Below are positions 51,805-60,748 of a stretch of 64,000 nt of DNA, one piece after another; positions within the stretch are counted from its first letter, which is position 1, and each line of letters starts with the position of its first letter. This DNA comes from Massilia aquatica (GTDB lineage: Bacteria; Pseudomonadota; Gammaproteobacteria; Burkholderiales; Burkholderiaceae_D). The DNA lies in assembly GCF_011682045.1 (NCBI RefSeq), contig NZ_VVIW01000027.1, forward strand, positions 1-64,000, written 5' to 3'. The position numbers and the translations under genes were made by a program. Under the pieces are notes generated by a model, which made no database searches, was not told the DNA's origin, and worked only from the letters and a program-made list of their open reading frames with translations.

Positions 51805-52018
51805 GGCGTCTCCTTTGCGTGAAGTTGAACAGAATTTCACACATTGTAACGAGGCAATAAGGCAAGTCACTTGCCTCTAGTCAACATCAAGGAAGCCGGC
51901 GCGAAATACCACAGTCATTGTTGGCAGGGCAGTCCGTCACGCGATGGAACGGGATGGGCAGGTCGGTTGTCAACGCTTGCAGAGAGCCGCATACTAAAAT
52001 GAGCATGAGGTGACGACA

Positions 52019-52306
52019 ATGTCCACGACGCTGAGATTGTCGGATGAACTGATCGACATGGCCAAGCCACATGCGGCTGCCGGGCATCGCTCGGTGCCAA
52101 AGCAAATTGCGTATTGGGCACGCCTTGGCAAGGCTGTCGAAGACAATCCCGATTTGCCGTTGCAGTTCATGAAAGATACCCTGCTGTCTGCTCAGGAGGC
52201 AGAAGCGGGACTGCTTGCGCCCTATCAGTTTGGGGCATGGCCGTGTTGGCGGTCCTTGATGTGTCGGAACTCCGACATTGTCAGGCGCAGTGGCGCGCGT
52301 GCCTGA
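52019..52306 (+). CDS. ParD-like antitoxin, orphan and probably degenerate
   Basis: 95 aa from the ATG at 52019. The first ~72 aa match the ParD-like antitoxin family: TLRLSDELIDMAKPHAAAGH, SVPKQIAYWARLGKAVEDNP and ending EAGLLAPYQFG, where family members normally stop. Here the frame runs on for about 23 unrelated aa (Trp/Cys/Arg-rich), which suggests the original stop was lost. No toxin gene follows; a MITE-like element begins 58 bp downstream. Probably the remains of a toxin-antitoxin module. Confidence 0.7.
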   Translation: MSTTLRLSDELIDMAKPHAAAGHRSVPKQIAYWARLGKAVEDNPDLPLQFMKDTLLSAQEAEAGLLAPYQFGAWPCWRSLMCRNSDIVRRSGARA

Positions 52307-52363
52307 GCGATCGCTTCGAAACGACGAAAATTGCGCTCTCGCTACGATCCAGCAAGACAGACC

Positions 52364-52531
52364 CTAGGAGCCTGCGCGGCAGAAGCTCGTCGGCCGAAAC
52401 CGATGGAGAAAAGTCCCACTTGCCGCCCATTTCTCGGCCTGTAGCTAGGCTACAGACCTCAAAAGTGGGTGTGAATTGGGTTCTTTTCCCATTCGTTTCA
52501 TCTCGACTCCTTCTGCCGCGCAGGCTCCTAG
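52364..52531. mobile_element. MITE-like element with 22-bp terminal inverted repeats
   Basis: 168-bp element bounded by perfect inverted repeats: CTAGGAGCCTGCGCGGC + AGAAG on the left (52364-52385) and the exact complement on the right (52510-52531). CTAG at both ends may be a 4-bp target duplication as made by some IS5-family elements. The inside has no gene but a 7-bp stem CTGTAGC-tag-GCTACAG (52439-52455). Too short to encode a transposase, so it must be moved in trans. It fills most of the 52307-52633 gap, and the flanking bases on either side hold nothing I recognise. Confidence 0.8.
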
Positions 52532-52633
52532 TGGCAGTCGCCCGCGGGATTGACGAAGGTAGTCATTTGTACCATTCTGTTGAGCAGCCGATGGCCCTTG
52601 CCTCAGCCCGACCGGACCAACCCGAAGGAACCT

Positions 52634-53170
52634 ATGAAACACATACCGTCGCTAGCGCTGTTTGGTGTTGTCTCGCTCCATTCCCCGCTAAGCGCGTCGG
52701 CCGAGGCGCCGAAACATCACCGCGCCGTGCAGCCGCCTGGGCTGTACCAGGTCGATTGGGAGGGGCGGGCCGAGATCATCCAGGAGAAGGGCGCGCCAGG
52801 TGTCATCGAAGGCAAGATCGATGGCGCCAGCGGCGATGCATCGAACCGCTTGCGTTCCGGCGCAGCAACGCGTGATTTCGCGGAAAAAGGCAAGAAGCCG
52901 CATACCCAGTGCCTGCAGGCCGGCACCCCAGCCGCCCAGGCGGCGAGCAAGGCATCCTGTCCCGACCATACCGTCAAGACCGTCGATCCGGATACCTTGT
53001 CCTACGTGTCGAATTGCCCGACCATCCAGATGACCCGCACGGTCAAGCGGATCGACGACAAGACATGGGCAATCGACACCACCATGAAGTTCAAGGGCAA
53101 TATGCCGACGCAATTTGCCTCGCCGGCGGTGCGCGAGCGCTGGACGCGGGTGTCGGACGTCTGCAAATAG
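52634..53170 (+). CDS. Hypothetical exported protein, possibly DUF3617-like
   Basis: 178 aa from the ATG at 52634, with GAAGGA 6-8 nt upstream. Signal peptide ending in SASAEA. The mature part begins with PPGLYQVDWEG and has four cysteines (TQCLQAG, ASCPDHT, SNCPTIQM and DVCK at the very end), suggesting two disulphides. The pattern recalls DUF3617 proteins, held loosely. Periplasmic, function unknown. Confidence 0.65.
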   Translation: MKHIPSLALFGVVSLHSPLSASAEAPKHHRAVQPPGLYQVDWEGRAEIIQEKGAPGVIEGKIDGASGDASNRLRSGAATRDFAEKGKKPHTQCLQAGTPAAQAASKASCPDHTVKTVDPDTLSYVSNCPTIQMTRTVKRIDDKTWAIDTTMKFKGNMPTQFASPAVRERWTRVSDVCK

Positions 53171-53182
53171 CGGCGGGATGGC

Positions 53183-53971
53183 TTACCTGGCCTTGAGCGC
53201 GGCGCGCGGCGCCGCCTCGCCGGCCAGGCTTGCCCCGTACAGTGGACTATCCGAAATCGTGTTGTGCCCCGTGTCCGGCACATTGATATAGTGCGCCACG
53301 CCGGGTTTGAAGCGCGTCATCAGCAGTTCGGAACTGGCGCGCGGGATCATCTCGTCGTTGCCGGCGACGATGATGGTGGTCGGGGCATTGACCATGGCGG
53401 CGTACACGCCCGACTCGAACTTGTCCCTCAACAGCAAGGTCACCGGAAACCACGGAAACTGCATCTCGGCGATGCCGACGATGCTGTCGTAGGGCGTCAC
53501 CAGCACCAGCCGCTGCACCGGGCGCACGCTGGCTACATGCACCGCCACGCCGCTGCCCAGGCTGCGCCCGATCACGGTCACCTGCGGATGGCTCGCCTGC
53601 ACCATGTCGAACAGGGCCAGCGCATCGGCGAACAGCGCCGCTTCGCTCGGTTTGCCAGTGCTGGCGCCGTAACCGCGGTAATGCAGCAGATACAGCGCCT
53701 GCCCCGGAAAAGTCTCGCCCAGGAACGGCAGGCTGGCCGACACGTCCTCGGCGTTCCCGCCCAGGTAGATCACGGCGCGCGGTCCACTCTCGGGCCGCGC
53801 CGACACCTCCAGCACGGCGCCGTTCACGGGCAGCTTGACGACCGATTCGGGCAGGCCGAAACGGCGCGGCTGCGGGAAGTAGATCAAGGAGCGCTGCGCG
53901 AGGAACAGGCCGACGCAGGCGACGACATACAACGCAAGCGCCGCAAGAATCACACCAATTACCATGCGCAT
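53183..53971 (-). CDS. Membrane-anchored alpha/beta hydrolase
   Basis: 262 aa. N-terminal membrane anchor (MVIGVILAALALYVVACVGL), then the alpha/beta-hydrolase fold of the BEM46/YheT type: YLGGNAED, LLHYRGYGASTGKPSE, nucleophile Ser in VIGRSLGSGVAVHVAS, Asp in VAGNDEMIP and His in DTGHNTISD. Serine esterase or thioesterase; substrate unknown. Starts 10 bp after the DUF885 gene, so in one unit. Confidence 0.88.
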   Translation of the reverse strand: MRMVIGVILAALALYVVACVGLFLAQRSLIYFPQPRRFGLPESVVKLPVNGAVLEVSARPESGPRAVIYLGGNAEDVSASLPFLGETFPGQALYLLHYRGYGASTGKPSEAALFADALALFDMVQASHPQVTVIGRSLGSGVAVHVASVRPVQRLVLVTPYDSIVGIAEMQFPWFPVTLLLRDKFESGVYAAMVNAPTTIIVAGNDEMIPRASSELLMTRFKPGVAHYINVPDTGHNTISDSPLYGASLAGEAAPRAALKAR

Positions 53972-53981
53972 CGCGCTCTCC

Positions 53982-55910
53982 TTATTGCATCAGCTCTTTG
54001 ATCATCTTCACCGGCGCGCTGCCGTAACCGAGGAACTGCTCGTGGAACTGCTTGAGGTCGAAGCGAGCGCCGAGCGCCTGTTTGCGCTGCTCGCGCAGGT
54101 CCATGATCTCGCTGTAGCCGCTGAAGTAGCTGGTCAGCTGCACCGAGCTCACTTTGGCGCGATGCCACTTCTCGCTCGCCTCGCTGCGCGTCTGGAAGGC
54201 CTGGCGCGTGAGCATGTCCATCGCATCGGCTTCGCTCATGCCCAGCACGTGCACGCTGTAGTCGAGGATCGTGTTGGTCACCACGCGCAGGTTCCACTTC
54301 GAGTACATCAGCCACATTTCCGGCGTATTGTCGCCATAGCCCGATTCGAGCATCATGCGCTCGCCGTACACCGCCCAGCCTTCGATCATGGCGCCGTTAC
54401 CGAACAGCGACTTGATCAGGGACGGCGACTTGTTGGCATACACCAGCTGCGCGTAGTGGCCCGGAATGGCTTCGTGGATGTTCAGGATTTGCAGAATCCA
54501 GTGGTTGTATTCGCGCAGGGTGCTCTCGGCCTGCTCGGGCGAGAGGCCGTCGAGCGGGGTCACGTTGTAGAAGGTGCGGTCCTGCGGCCGATACGGTCCG
54601 GGCGCATCGATGCTGGCGCCCGCCACGCCGCGCTGGTACAGCGGCGTTTCGCGTACCACCAGCGGTTTTTTCGGATCGAGCGTGAGCAGGTTGTTTTTCA
54701 CCACCCAGTCCTGCAGCAGTGGAATCTGGCGCCGGATCTCCGGGAAGAACTCCTCGCGCGAGACGTGTTTGGCCGACAGCTTGTCGATCACCATGCCGAT
54801 TTTTTTGGTGCGGTCGGCCGGCCTAGCGGCGCCGCCCATGGTCTTGGTCCACAGCTCGTCGGACAGCGTATCCATGCGCGCGAGCAGCTGTTCGCGCGCG
54901 CTCAAGGCCTTCTGGTACATCTGCTCCGCGCTCACGCCGGCCTGGATGTCATGCCCGAACTTCTGTTCGTACAGCGCTTTGCCGATCCGGAACGAGCGCG
55001 CCGACTGGTTGGCCTGCTGCGTTTTATCGAGATCGGTGAGGAAGTTGACGTAGCCGATCAGGGCGTCGCCGGCGGCCGCGATGCGGCGCGCGAACAGGTC
55101 TTTTTCGGCCTGGTTCAGGATCGATTCCTGCGCCGCCTTGCCCAGGTCGGCCAGCACCGTCATGGTGCCGGGCGCCTGCTGCAAGGCCAGTTGCGTGTGT
55201 TCGCGGGTCGGGTTGACGATGCTCGCCTGCGCCGCCTGGTAATAGGCCGGTACGTTGGTGAGGCGCTTGAGCAGGGTGCGCAGGCGCTGCGGCTTGGACG
55301 CGTATTCGGAACCCATGATCAGGTCGAACGGCCCGGCGATGTTATACAGCGCCGGATTCCATTCGAACTCGCGCAGGGTGGTCAGGTAGAAGCGGTCGGC
55401 ATTGAGCTTGTTGACCAGCAGGACATGGTCGGTGCGCTGCTTGACCGAGAGTTGGCGCGTATCGAGCTTGGCCAGCTTTTGCAGCCACTCGTCGGCGAAC
55501 GCCAGTTGCGCGGCGCGCGTGGCCGCGCTCGGGATAGTCAGGTTGGCCGCGCCATCGTATTTGCCGGAATAGATCGCGCTTTCCGGATCAATGCGCCACA
55601 GCGCGCCGAGGAACTGCATGCTGACCGTATTGAAGCGCCGGTCCTGCGAGCGTTCGCTGCCGGCGCTGCCGGCGCTGGCGGCGGGCGCGCTGGCCACGAC
55701 AGCTGCGGCGGCGGCCGGCGCGGCGATGGCCGCGGCCTTGCCCTTGGCCGGCTTGGCGGCTTTGCCCGATTTAGTCGGTTTGCCTGGTTTGGCGGCTTTC
55801 ACCGTCTTGGTGCTGTGTGCGTGGGACTGTTTTTTCGGCTTGGCAGCGCCCGCGGGCGCCAGCGCGAAGCACGTCATTAAAACAGCCAGCGCAATTTTCG
55901 TTTTCAACAT
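53982..55910 (-). CDS. DUF885-family exported protein, putative metallopeptidase
   Basis: 642 aa from the ATG at 55910. Signal peptide (MLKTKIALAVLMTCFALAPA) and a Lys/Ala-rich linker (KPGKPTKSGKAAKPAKGK) of about 40 aa. The rest is a DUF885 domain with HEAIPGHY (479-486), the zinc-binding-like helix, and GAMIEGWAVYGERMMLE, the third ligand Glu. Members are thought to be dipeptidases or carboxypeptidases. Exported; substrate not known. Confidence 0.9.
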   Translation of the reverse strand: MLKTKIALAVLMTCFALAPAGAAKPKKQSHAHSTKTVKAAKPGKPTKSGKAAKPAKGKAAAIAAPAAAAAVVASAPAASAGSAGSERSQDRRFNTVSMQFLGALWRIDPESAIYSGKYDGAANLTIPSAATRAAQLAFADEWLQKLAKLDTRQLSVKQRTDHVLLVNKLNADRFYLTTLREFEWNPALYNIAGPFDLIMGSEYASKPQRLRTLLKRLTNVPAYYQAAQASIVNPTREHTQLALQQAPGTMTVLADLGKAAQESILNQAEKDLFARRIAAAGDALIGYVNFLTDLDKTQQANQSARSFRIGKALYEQKFGHDIQAGVSAEQMYQKALSAREQLLARMDTLSDELWTKTMGGAARPADRTKKIGMVIDKLSAKHVSREEFFPEIRRQIPLLQDWVVKNNLLTLDPKKPLVVRETPLYQRGVAGASIDAPGPYRPQDRTFYNVTPLDGLSPEQAESTLREYNHWILQILNIHEAIPGHYAQLVYANKSPSLIKSLFGNGAMIEGWAVYGERMMLESGYGDNTPEMWLMYSKWNLRVVTNTILDYSVHVLGMSEADAMDMLTRQAFQTRSEASEKWHRAKVSSVQLTSYFSGYSEIMDLREQRKQALGARFDLKQFHEQFLGYGSAPVKMIKELMQ

Positions 55911-56022
55911 TGTGTTGGGCCTTGTAGTGACAGGGACAGGGGCAGCCGCAAGCATGCGGCGGGGCGTCAGATTAGCATCAATCGCGCCGTTTGCGCGCTT
56001 TTGTCGTGTTGAAGAGGGGAGA

Positions 56023-56511
56023 TCAGTCGATGGCGCCGGCGCGGATCATTTCCTGCTGGCGCGCGTTGAGGGTGGCGACCGTGTGTTTGCCGTTGGCGAT
56101 ATTGGTCAGGACAATCTCGCTCGACTTGGTGAAACGGTGGCCGATGCGCACTGTATACGAGCGCGTGACCCAGCTCCAGAAGCCCTGCGTGAAGCTGGCG
56201 TCTTCCATGTCGCGCCATTTGACGCCGGTGACGCCTTTTTTCCAGGGCAGTACGCCCGAGTAGAGCCATACGCCGACATCGTCGTAATACAGCTGGATAC
56301 TGCGCAGCAGCAGGAAGCGGTAGCCGACCACGATCGCCGAGACGGCGAAGACGACGGCGGCGGCGATCTCGTTGCCGTAGCTGAAAGCCAGCGGCAGCGC
56401 GACCCCGAACAGCAGGGCCGCGAGGATCACGACGCCGGTATAGGCCAGCCATGACTTCACGCCGATCACGTGAGCGTCGGGGGAGCTTTTCGATGCGTTG
56501 TCTTCTTCCAT
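56023..56511 (-). CDS. Membrane protein with PH-like domain
   Basis: 162 aa from the ATG at 56511 (Met at 56541 is an alternative). Two hydrophobic segments (LAYTGVVILAALLFGVALPL; AAAVVFAVSAIVVGY) followed by a bacterial PH-like domain: IQLYYDDVGVWLYSGVLPWK, VKWRDMEDASF and SWVTRSYTVRIGH. Such proteins sit in the inner membrane with the PH-like part in the cytoplasm. Function unknown. Confidence 0.75.
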   Translation of the reverse strand: MEEDNASKSSPDAHVIGVKSWLAYTGVVILAALLFGVALPLAFSYGNEIAAAVVFAVSAIVVGYRFLLLRSIQLYYDDVGVWLYSGVLPWKKGVTGVKWRDMEDASFTQGFWSWVTRSYTVRIGHRFTKSSEIVLTNIANGKHTVATLNARQQEMIRAGAID

Positions 56512-56581
56512 GGATTGTGGCGCCGCTTGATAAAAACGCATGATGTCATGGAATGGCGCAGGGCGCTACTCCGAACGCTAG

Positions 56582-59500
56582 CTAACGCAAGCCCTCCTGC
56601 AGCATGCGCAGCATGTCTCCCGGCGACATGCGCGCCGCCACATCGCTGCCTTCGAGCAGGCTGTCGGCCAGGTCGCGCTTGTGCTTGTGCAGCTCGACGA
56701 TGCCTTCTTCGATGGTGTGGCGCGCCACCAGCCGGTAAATGGTCACCGGCCGCTGCTGCCCCATGCGGTGCGCGCGGTCCGAGGCCTGGTCTTCCACCGC
56801 CGGGTTCCACCACGGGTCCATGTGGATCACGTAGTCGGCCGCGGTCAGGTTGATCCCGACCCCGCCCGCCTTGAGCGAAATGAGGAACACATCGCCCTCG
56901 CCGGCCTGGAACGCATCGACCCGCTTTTTACGCTCCTGCATCGGGGTCGAGCCATCGAGGTACTGGTACTTGATCCCGCGTTCGTCCAGGTGCTTGCGGA
57001 TCAGGGTCAGGTGGTCGACGAATTGGCTGAATACCAGCACCTTGTGGCGGTTGTCGAGCAGGTCGTCCAACAGGCGCGCGAACACGGTCAGTTTGCTGCT
57101 TTGCAGGCCGAGTTCGGGCGCCACCAGCGCCGGATTGCAGCAGGCGCGCCGCAGCTTCATCATCTCGGCCAGGATCTGGATCGACTTCTGGCTCTCGGGC
57201 GCTTCCAGCGCGGCCAGCTTGGCGATCGCATCGCGCCGCAGCGATTCGTAGAGCGCGGTTTCTTCTTCCGTCAAATCGACCGGCAGCACGATCTCGGTGC
57301 GCGGCGGCAGTTCGGACAGCACCTGCGCCTTGGTGCGGCGCAGGATGAACGGCTGGATCAGACGGCGCAGGCGCAGGCGCGCACCGGCTTCGGCGCGCGT
57401 TGGTGTCTTAGTCGCAGCCTGTGCCCGTTCGATCGGCCCCGCGAAGCGCAGGTTGAACTGGTCGCTGGTGCCGAGCAGGCCCGGATTAATAAAGCGGAAC
57501 AGGTTCCACAACTCGCCAAGGTGATTTTCGAGCGGGGTGCCGGTGGCCACCATGCGGAACTCGCCCTGTAGCGCCATCACCGCCTGCGAGCGCTTGGTCG
57601 CGGTGTTCTTGATCGCCTGCGCTTCATCGAGCACGATGCTGTTCCAGCGCACCCTGGCAAAGGCCGGCGCTTCCAGTTGCAGCAGGCCGTAGCTGGCGAC
57701 GACCAGGTCGAACGGACCGGCATCGGCCAGCATGGCGGTGCGCTCGCCCTTGCCGAACAGTTTGACGTTGAGGGTCGGCGCAAAGCGCGCCGCCTCGCTG
57801 ATCCAGTTCATGCACACCGAGGTCGGCGCGATCACCAGCGCCGGCCCTTGCGGCGCGCGCGAGAGCAGCAGCGCCAGCGCCTGCAAGGTTTTACCGAGCC
57901 CCATGTCGTCGGCCAGGCAGGCGCCCACGCCCCAGTGGGCCAGGCGCGCCAGCCATGCGAAGCCGTCGACCTGGTAGTCGCGCAGCTCCGCCTGCAAGGT
58001 GCTCGGCAGCTGCGGCACGAAGGCCGTGTTGCGCTCCATCTGCGCCAGGTGCGCGATCCATTCCTTGTCGGTGGTGACCTTGCCGGCATTTTGTGTCACG
58101 TCCTGCGCCAGCTCTTCCAGCGCGAAGCTGGCCAGCGCGTGCACCTTGACCCCGTCCGCGCTCGGGGTGCCGAAGGCCGACAGCTCCATCAGGCGCCGGT
58201 GCAGTTCGGACGTGAGGGCCATGAACTGGTTGTCGCCCAGCGCCACGAAGCGGCTGCCGTTCTCGCGCAGCAGATCGAGCAGGGTGCGCAGGTCCATGAT
58301 GCGGTTCTCGTCGATCTGCACCTCGCCGCTGGCCGCGAACCAGTCCTTGTCGCGCTTGATCGACAGGCGCACCGAGCTCGAATCGGCCTTTCTGGCCAGC
58401 CGGAACGGCTCGCCCTCGGGCCAGGCCAGCAGCACCCTGGCCGGGTCGAGTTCCTGCAATTCGGCCAGCAGTTCCAGGCATTCGATGGGATTGGCCAGCA
58501 GCCATTCGCCGTGCTCCGCCTCGGCTTGTTCCAGCACGTGCAAGGCGCCGACCAGCTGGCGCTCGGCCTCGCGCTCGGCGTTCAGGTTGCGGCGCGCTTC
58601 CACGCGCGCGCCGCCAACGTCGGCGATCACGCTCTCGGCGCCCGAACCGGGCGGGTAGTAGGCGCCGGCGTCCGGCAAGGGGCGCACCAGCACCTGCATC
58701 TTCAGTCCCTGCTGGTAGGGCAGCAGGTGCACGTGCAGGCGGCTGTCGGCCTCCACCTGCGCAATGTCGGCCGCGCTGCCGCCGATGTCCGACTGCACCG
58801 TGACGATCGACGAAATCGCGCCGATTGCCTTGAGCACCTGCTTTTCCGCGTGCAGCGGCACTACCAGGCCATTGCCGACGATGGCGCCAATGCGCCGATG
58901 CTCGTCGCTGATGCGCACCACCCGCAGGCGGGTCGGGGTTTCGCGCGTGACGCACACGTCGTCGGTGTTGTCCAGGATCGGTGGTTGCAGGGTGATGGTC
59001 ACGTTCCCGGCGCGCGCCTTGATCATCAGTTCCGGTTCGCCCGGCAGCAGTTCCACGCGCGTGCCGGGCGCGTCGATCCAGAACAGCAGCGGGTGGCCGA
59101 TCAGCGCGGCCACCGCCTTGTCCATGTCGAATTCGTAGCGCACCCCGCCGCCGCTGTAGTATTTATAGGCGTTCAGGGTCGCCACCACGTGCAGGTCTTG
59201 CGAGGTCAAAAAGTCGAAGCTGGCCGCGTCGTCCGACAGGCGTTTCAGGCCCATGGCGCGCCCGCGGCTCCAGCCGCCCTGGGCGTCGCGCTTCTGTTCG
59301 CGCGGTTCGATGTCCTGCACCCCGTACAGCGGGTCGAAGCGCAGGCCCCACACCAGGCGCGCTTCTTTCACAACTTCGACATTCAGCGCCGGCTGCAGGT
59401 TGATCAGCGCATTGAGCTGGCGTTCCCACGGCTCCTCGCGCTCGAACCAGCCGCCCATGTCGGCCAAGCGCAGGCGCTGGCGCAGGGCGGTCGCTTCCTG

Positions 59501-60748
59501 GTCGCGCGCGACGGCGCCGATGCGCCCCAGCAGGGCGCCCAGCTGCGCCGCCACCAGCTCAAAACCGCCCTCCGAGGCTTGCGTCATCATCTGTTCGAGC
59601 TGGGCGCGCTTGTCGTCCAGCTGCGGCAGCGCCAGCCAGTAATGCAGCAGCGCGCGGAACATGAACGGCTGCAGCGCGCTCTCCCAGCTGCGCGATGGCA
59701 GCACCGCGGCATCGACCGTGCCGCCGCGGATCTGGCGCAGCATGTTCAGTTGCTGGTAGACCGCCGTGTCGTGGTTCTGGGCGGTGCGCGTGACGATGTC
59801 CAGATACGCTTCGGCCGCCTTGGCGTGCTTTGGGTCGGGACTGCGCAGCAGCGCCAGCACGTACAGGTGGCCGCCGATGCCGGGAAAGGTCATCTTGCGC
59901 TTGCCGGTCTCGCGCCGCAGCGCCTTGAGCGCCTGCTCGAAACCGGTGAGCGCCTCCAGGTGGTGATCGCGCAGCAGCAAAATGACGCTGCGGTAGAACA
60001 GCGCCATCGAGTCGTCCAGGTCGGCCAGCAAATTCGAGGCGTCGTCCAGGCGGCCGCACAGGATCAGGTGTTCGGCCATGACGATGCGCAGCGCCATCGA
60101 CGGCGCACCCTGCGCCAGGTGGCGTTCGGCGAACAGGCGCAGCTGCGCCGCGCTGGCCGGTTCGCGCTGGGCGTTCTCGAGCAGGACCGTGAGCACCTCG
60201 TCGCGCACCAGCGGGTGGATGCGCGCGAACAGCGCCGGCTCGAACGGGCGCGCGCAGATATCGACCAGCGGATGCAGGTAGCCCGCTTCGTGGCAGTTCA
60301 TGCAGGCCGCCAGCAGCGGCGCCACCTGGGCCGGACCCTGGCCGCTGGCCAGCGCGATGCGCAGCAGCGCCACGCCCTGGCGGTAGCTGCGCAGGATGGC
60401 AAAGCCTTCCCAGTTGCGGCGCAGCGGGGTCAGGCTGTCGTAGGCAGCGGCCAGCGGGCCGAAGGTGCGCGCGTCGAGCGCGCTGCTCAGCGCCAGCCAG
60501 GTGATTTCGGGCGTGACGATCCAGCCGCGGTGCTGCAACTCGCTGGCCATGCCGGCGCCGCGCAGCGCATCCATCGCCGCGACCATGCGCTCGTTGTCGG
60601 CCGCGATGCCGGCGGCGGCCAGATGCTCCTGGAGGCGGATGCGGCCCATAGGTTCGCCCGCCATCGCCAGCATGGCGGCGATCTGCTGCTCGACCGTGTC
60701 CATGCGCGTGAACTGCTCGCGCATGCTGGCCAGTTCCTGTTCGTTCAT
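56582..60748 (-). CDS. SNF2-family ATPase/helicase with large N-terminal region
   Basis: 1388 aa. C-terminal SNF2 motor: DDMGLGKT (about 946-953), motif II DEAQ (about 1040-1043), VATGTPLENHLGELWNLF, HKVLVFSQFVDHLTLI, SLKAGGVGINLTAADYVIH and the arginine-finger segment QASDRAHRMGQQRPV. The N-terminal ~900 aa are largely alpha-helical, TPR-like in places, with no family I can name. Different from the 1039-aa SNF2 protein at 14201 in length and N-terminal sequence. Its ATG overlaps the stop of the S9 peptidase gene (ATGA). Confidence 0.93.
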   Translation of the reverse strand: MNEQELASMREQFTRMDTVEQQIAAMLAMAGEPMGRIRLQEHLAAAGIAADNERMVAAMDALRGAGMASELQHRGWIVTPEITWLALSSALDARTFGPLAAAYDSLTPLRRNWEGFAILRSYRQGVALLRIALASGQGPAQVAPLLAACMNCHEAGYLHPLVDICARPFEPALFARIHPLVRDEVLTVLLENAQREPASAAQLRLFAERHLAQGAPSMALRIVMAEHLILCGRLDDASNLLADLDDSMALFYRSVILLLRDHHLEALTGFEQALKALRRETGKRKMTFPGIGGHLYVLALLRSPDPKHAKAAEAYLDIVTRTAQNHDTAVYQQLNMLRQIRGGTVDAAVLPSRSWESALQPFMFRALLHYWLALPQLDDKRAQLEQMMTQASEGGFELVAAQLGALLGRIGAVARDQEATALRQRLRLADMGGWFEREEPWERQLNALINLQPALNVEVVKEARLVWGLRFDPLYGVQDIEPREQKRDAQGGWSRGRAMGLKRLSDDAASFDFLTSQDLHVVATLNAYKYYSGGGVRYEFDMDKAVAALIGHPLLFWIDAPGTRVELLPGEPELMIKARAGNVTITLQPPILDNTDDVCVTRETPTRLRVVRISDEHRRIGAIVGNGLVVPLHAEKQVLKAIGAISSIVTVQSDIGGSAADIAQVEADSRLHVHLLPYQQGLKMQVLVRPLPDAGAYYPPGSGAESVIADVGGARVEARRNLNAEREAERQLVGALHVLEQAEAEHGEWLLANPIECLELLAELQELDPARVLLAWPEGEPFRLARKADSSSVRLSIKRDKDWFAASGEVQIDENRIMDLRTLLDLLRENGSRFVALGDNQFMALTSELHRRLMELSAFGTPSADGVKVHALASFALEELAQDVTQNAGKVTTDKEWIAHLAQMERNTAFVPQLPSTLQAELRDYQVDGFAWLARLAHWGVGACLADDMGLGKTLQALALLLSRAPQGPALVIAPTSVCMNWISEAARFAPTLNVKLFGKGERTAMLADAGPFDLVVASYGLLQLEAPAFARVRWNSIVLDEAQAIKNTATKRSQAVMALQGEFRMVATGTPLENHLGELWNLFRFINPGLLGTSDQFNLRFAGPIERAQAATKTPTRAEAGARLRLRRLIQPFILRRTKAQVLSELPPRTEIVLPVDLTEEETALYESLRRDAIAKLAALEAPESQKSIQILAEMMKLRRACCNPALVAPELGLQSSKLTVFARLLDDLLDNRHKVLVFSQFVDHLTLIRKHLDERGIKYQYLDGSTPMQERKKRVDAFQAGEGDVFLISLKAGGVGINLTAADYVIHMDPWWNPAVEDQASDRAHRMGQQRPVTIYRLVARHTIEEGIVELHKHKRDLADSLLEGSDVAARMSPGDMLRMLQEGLR

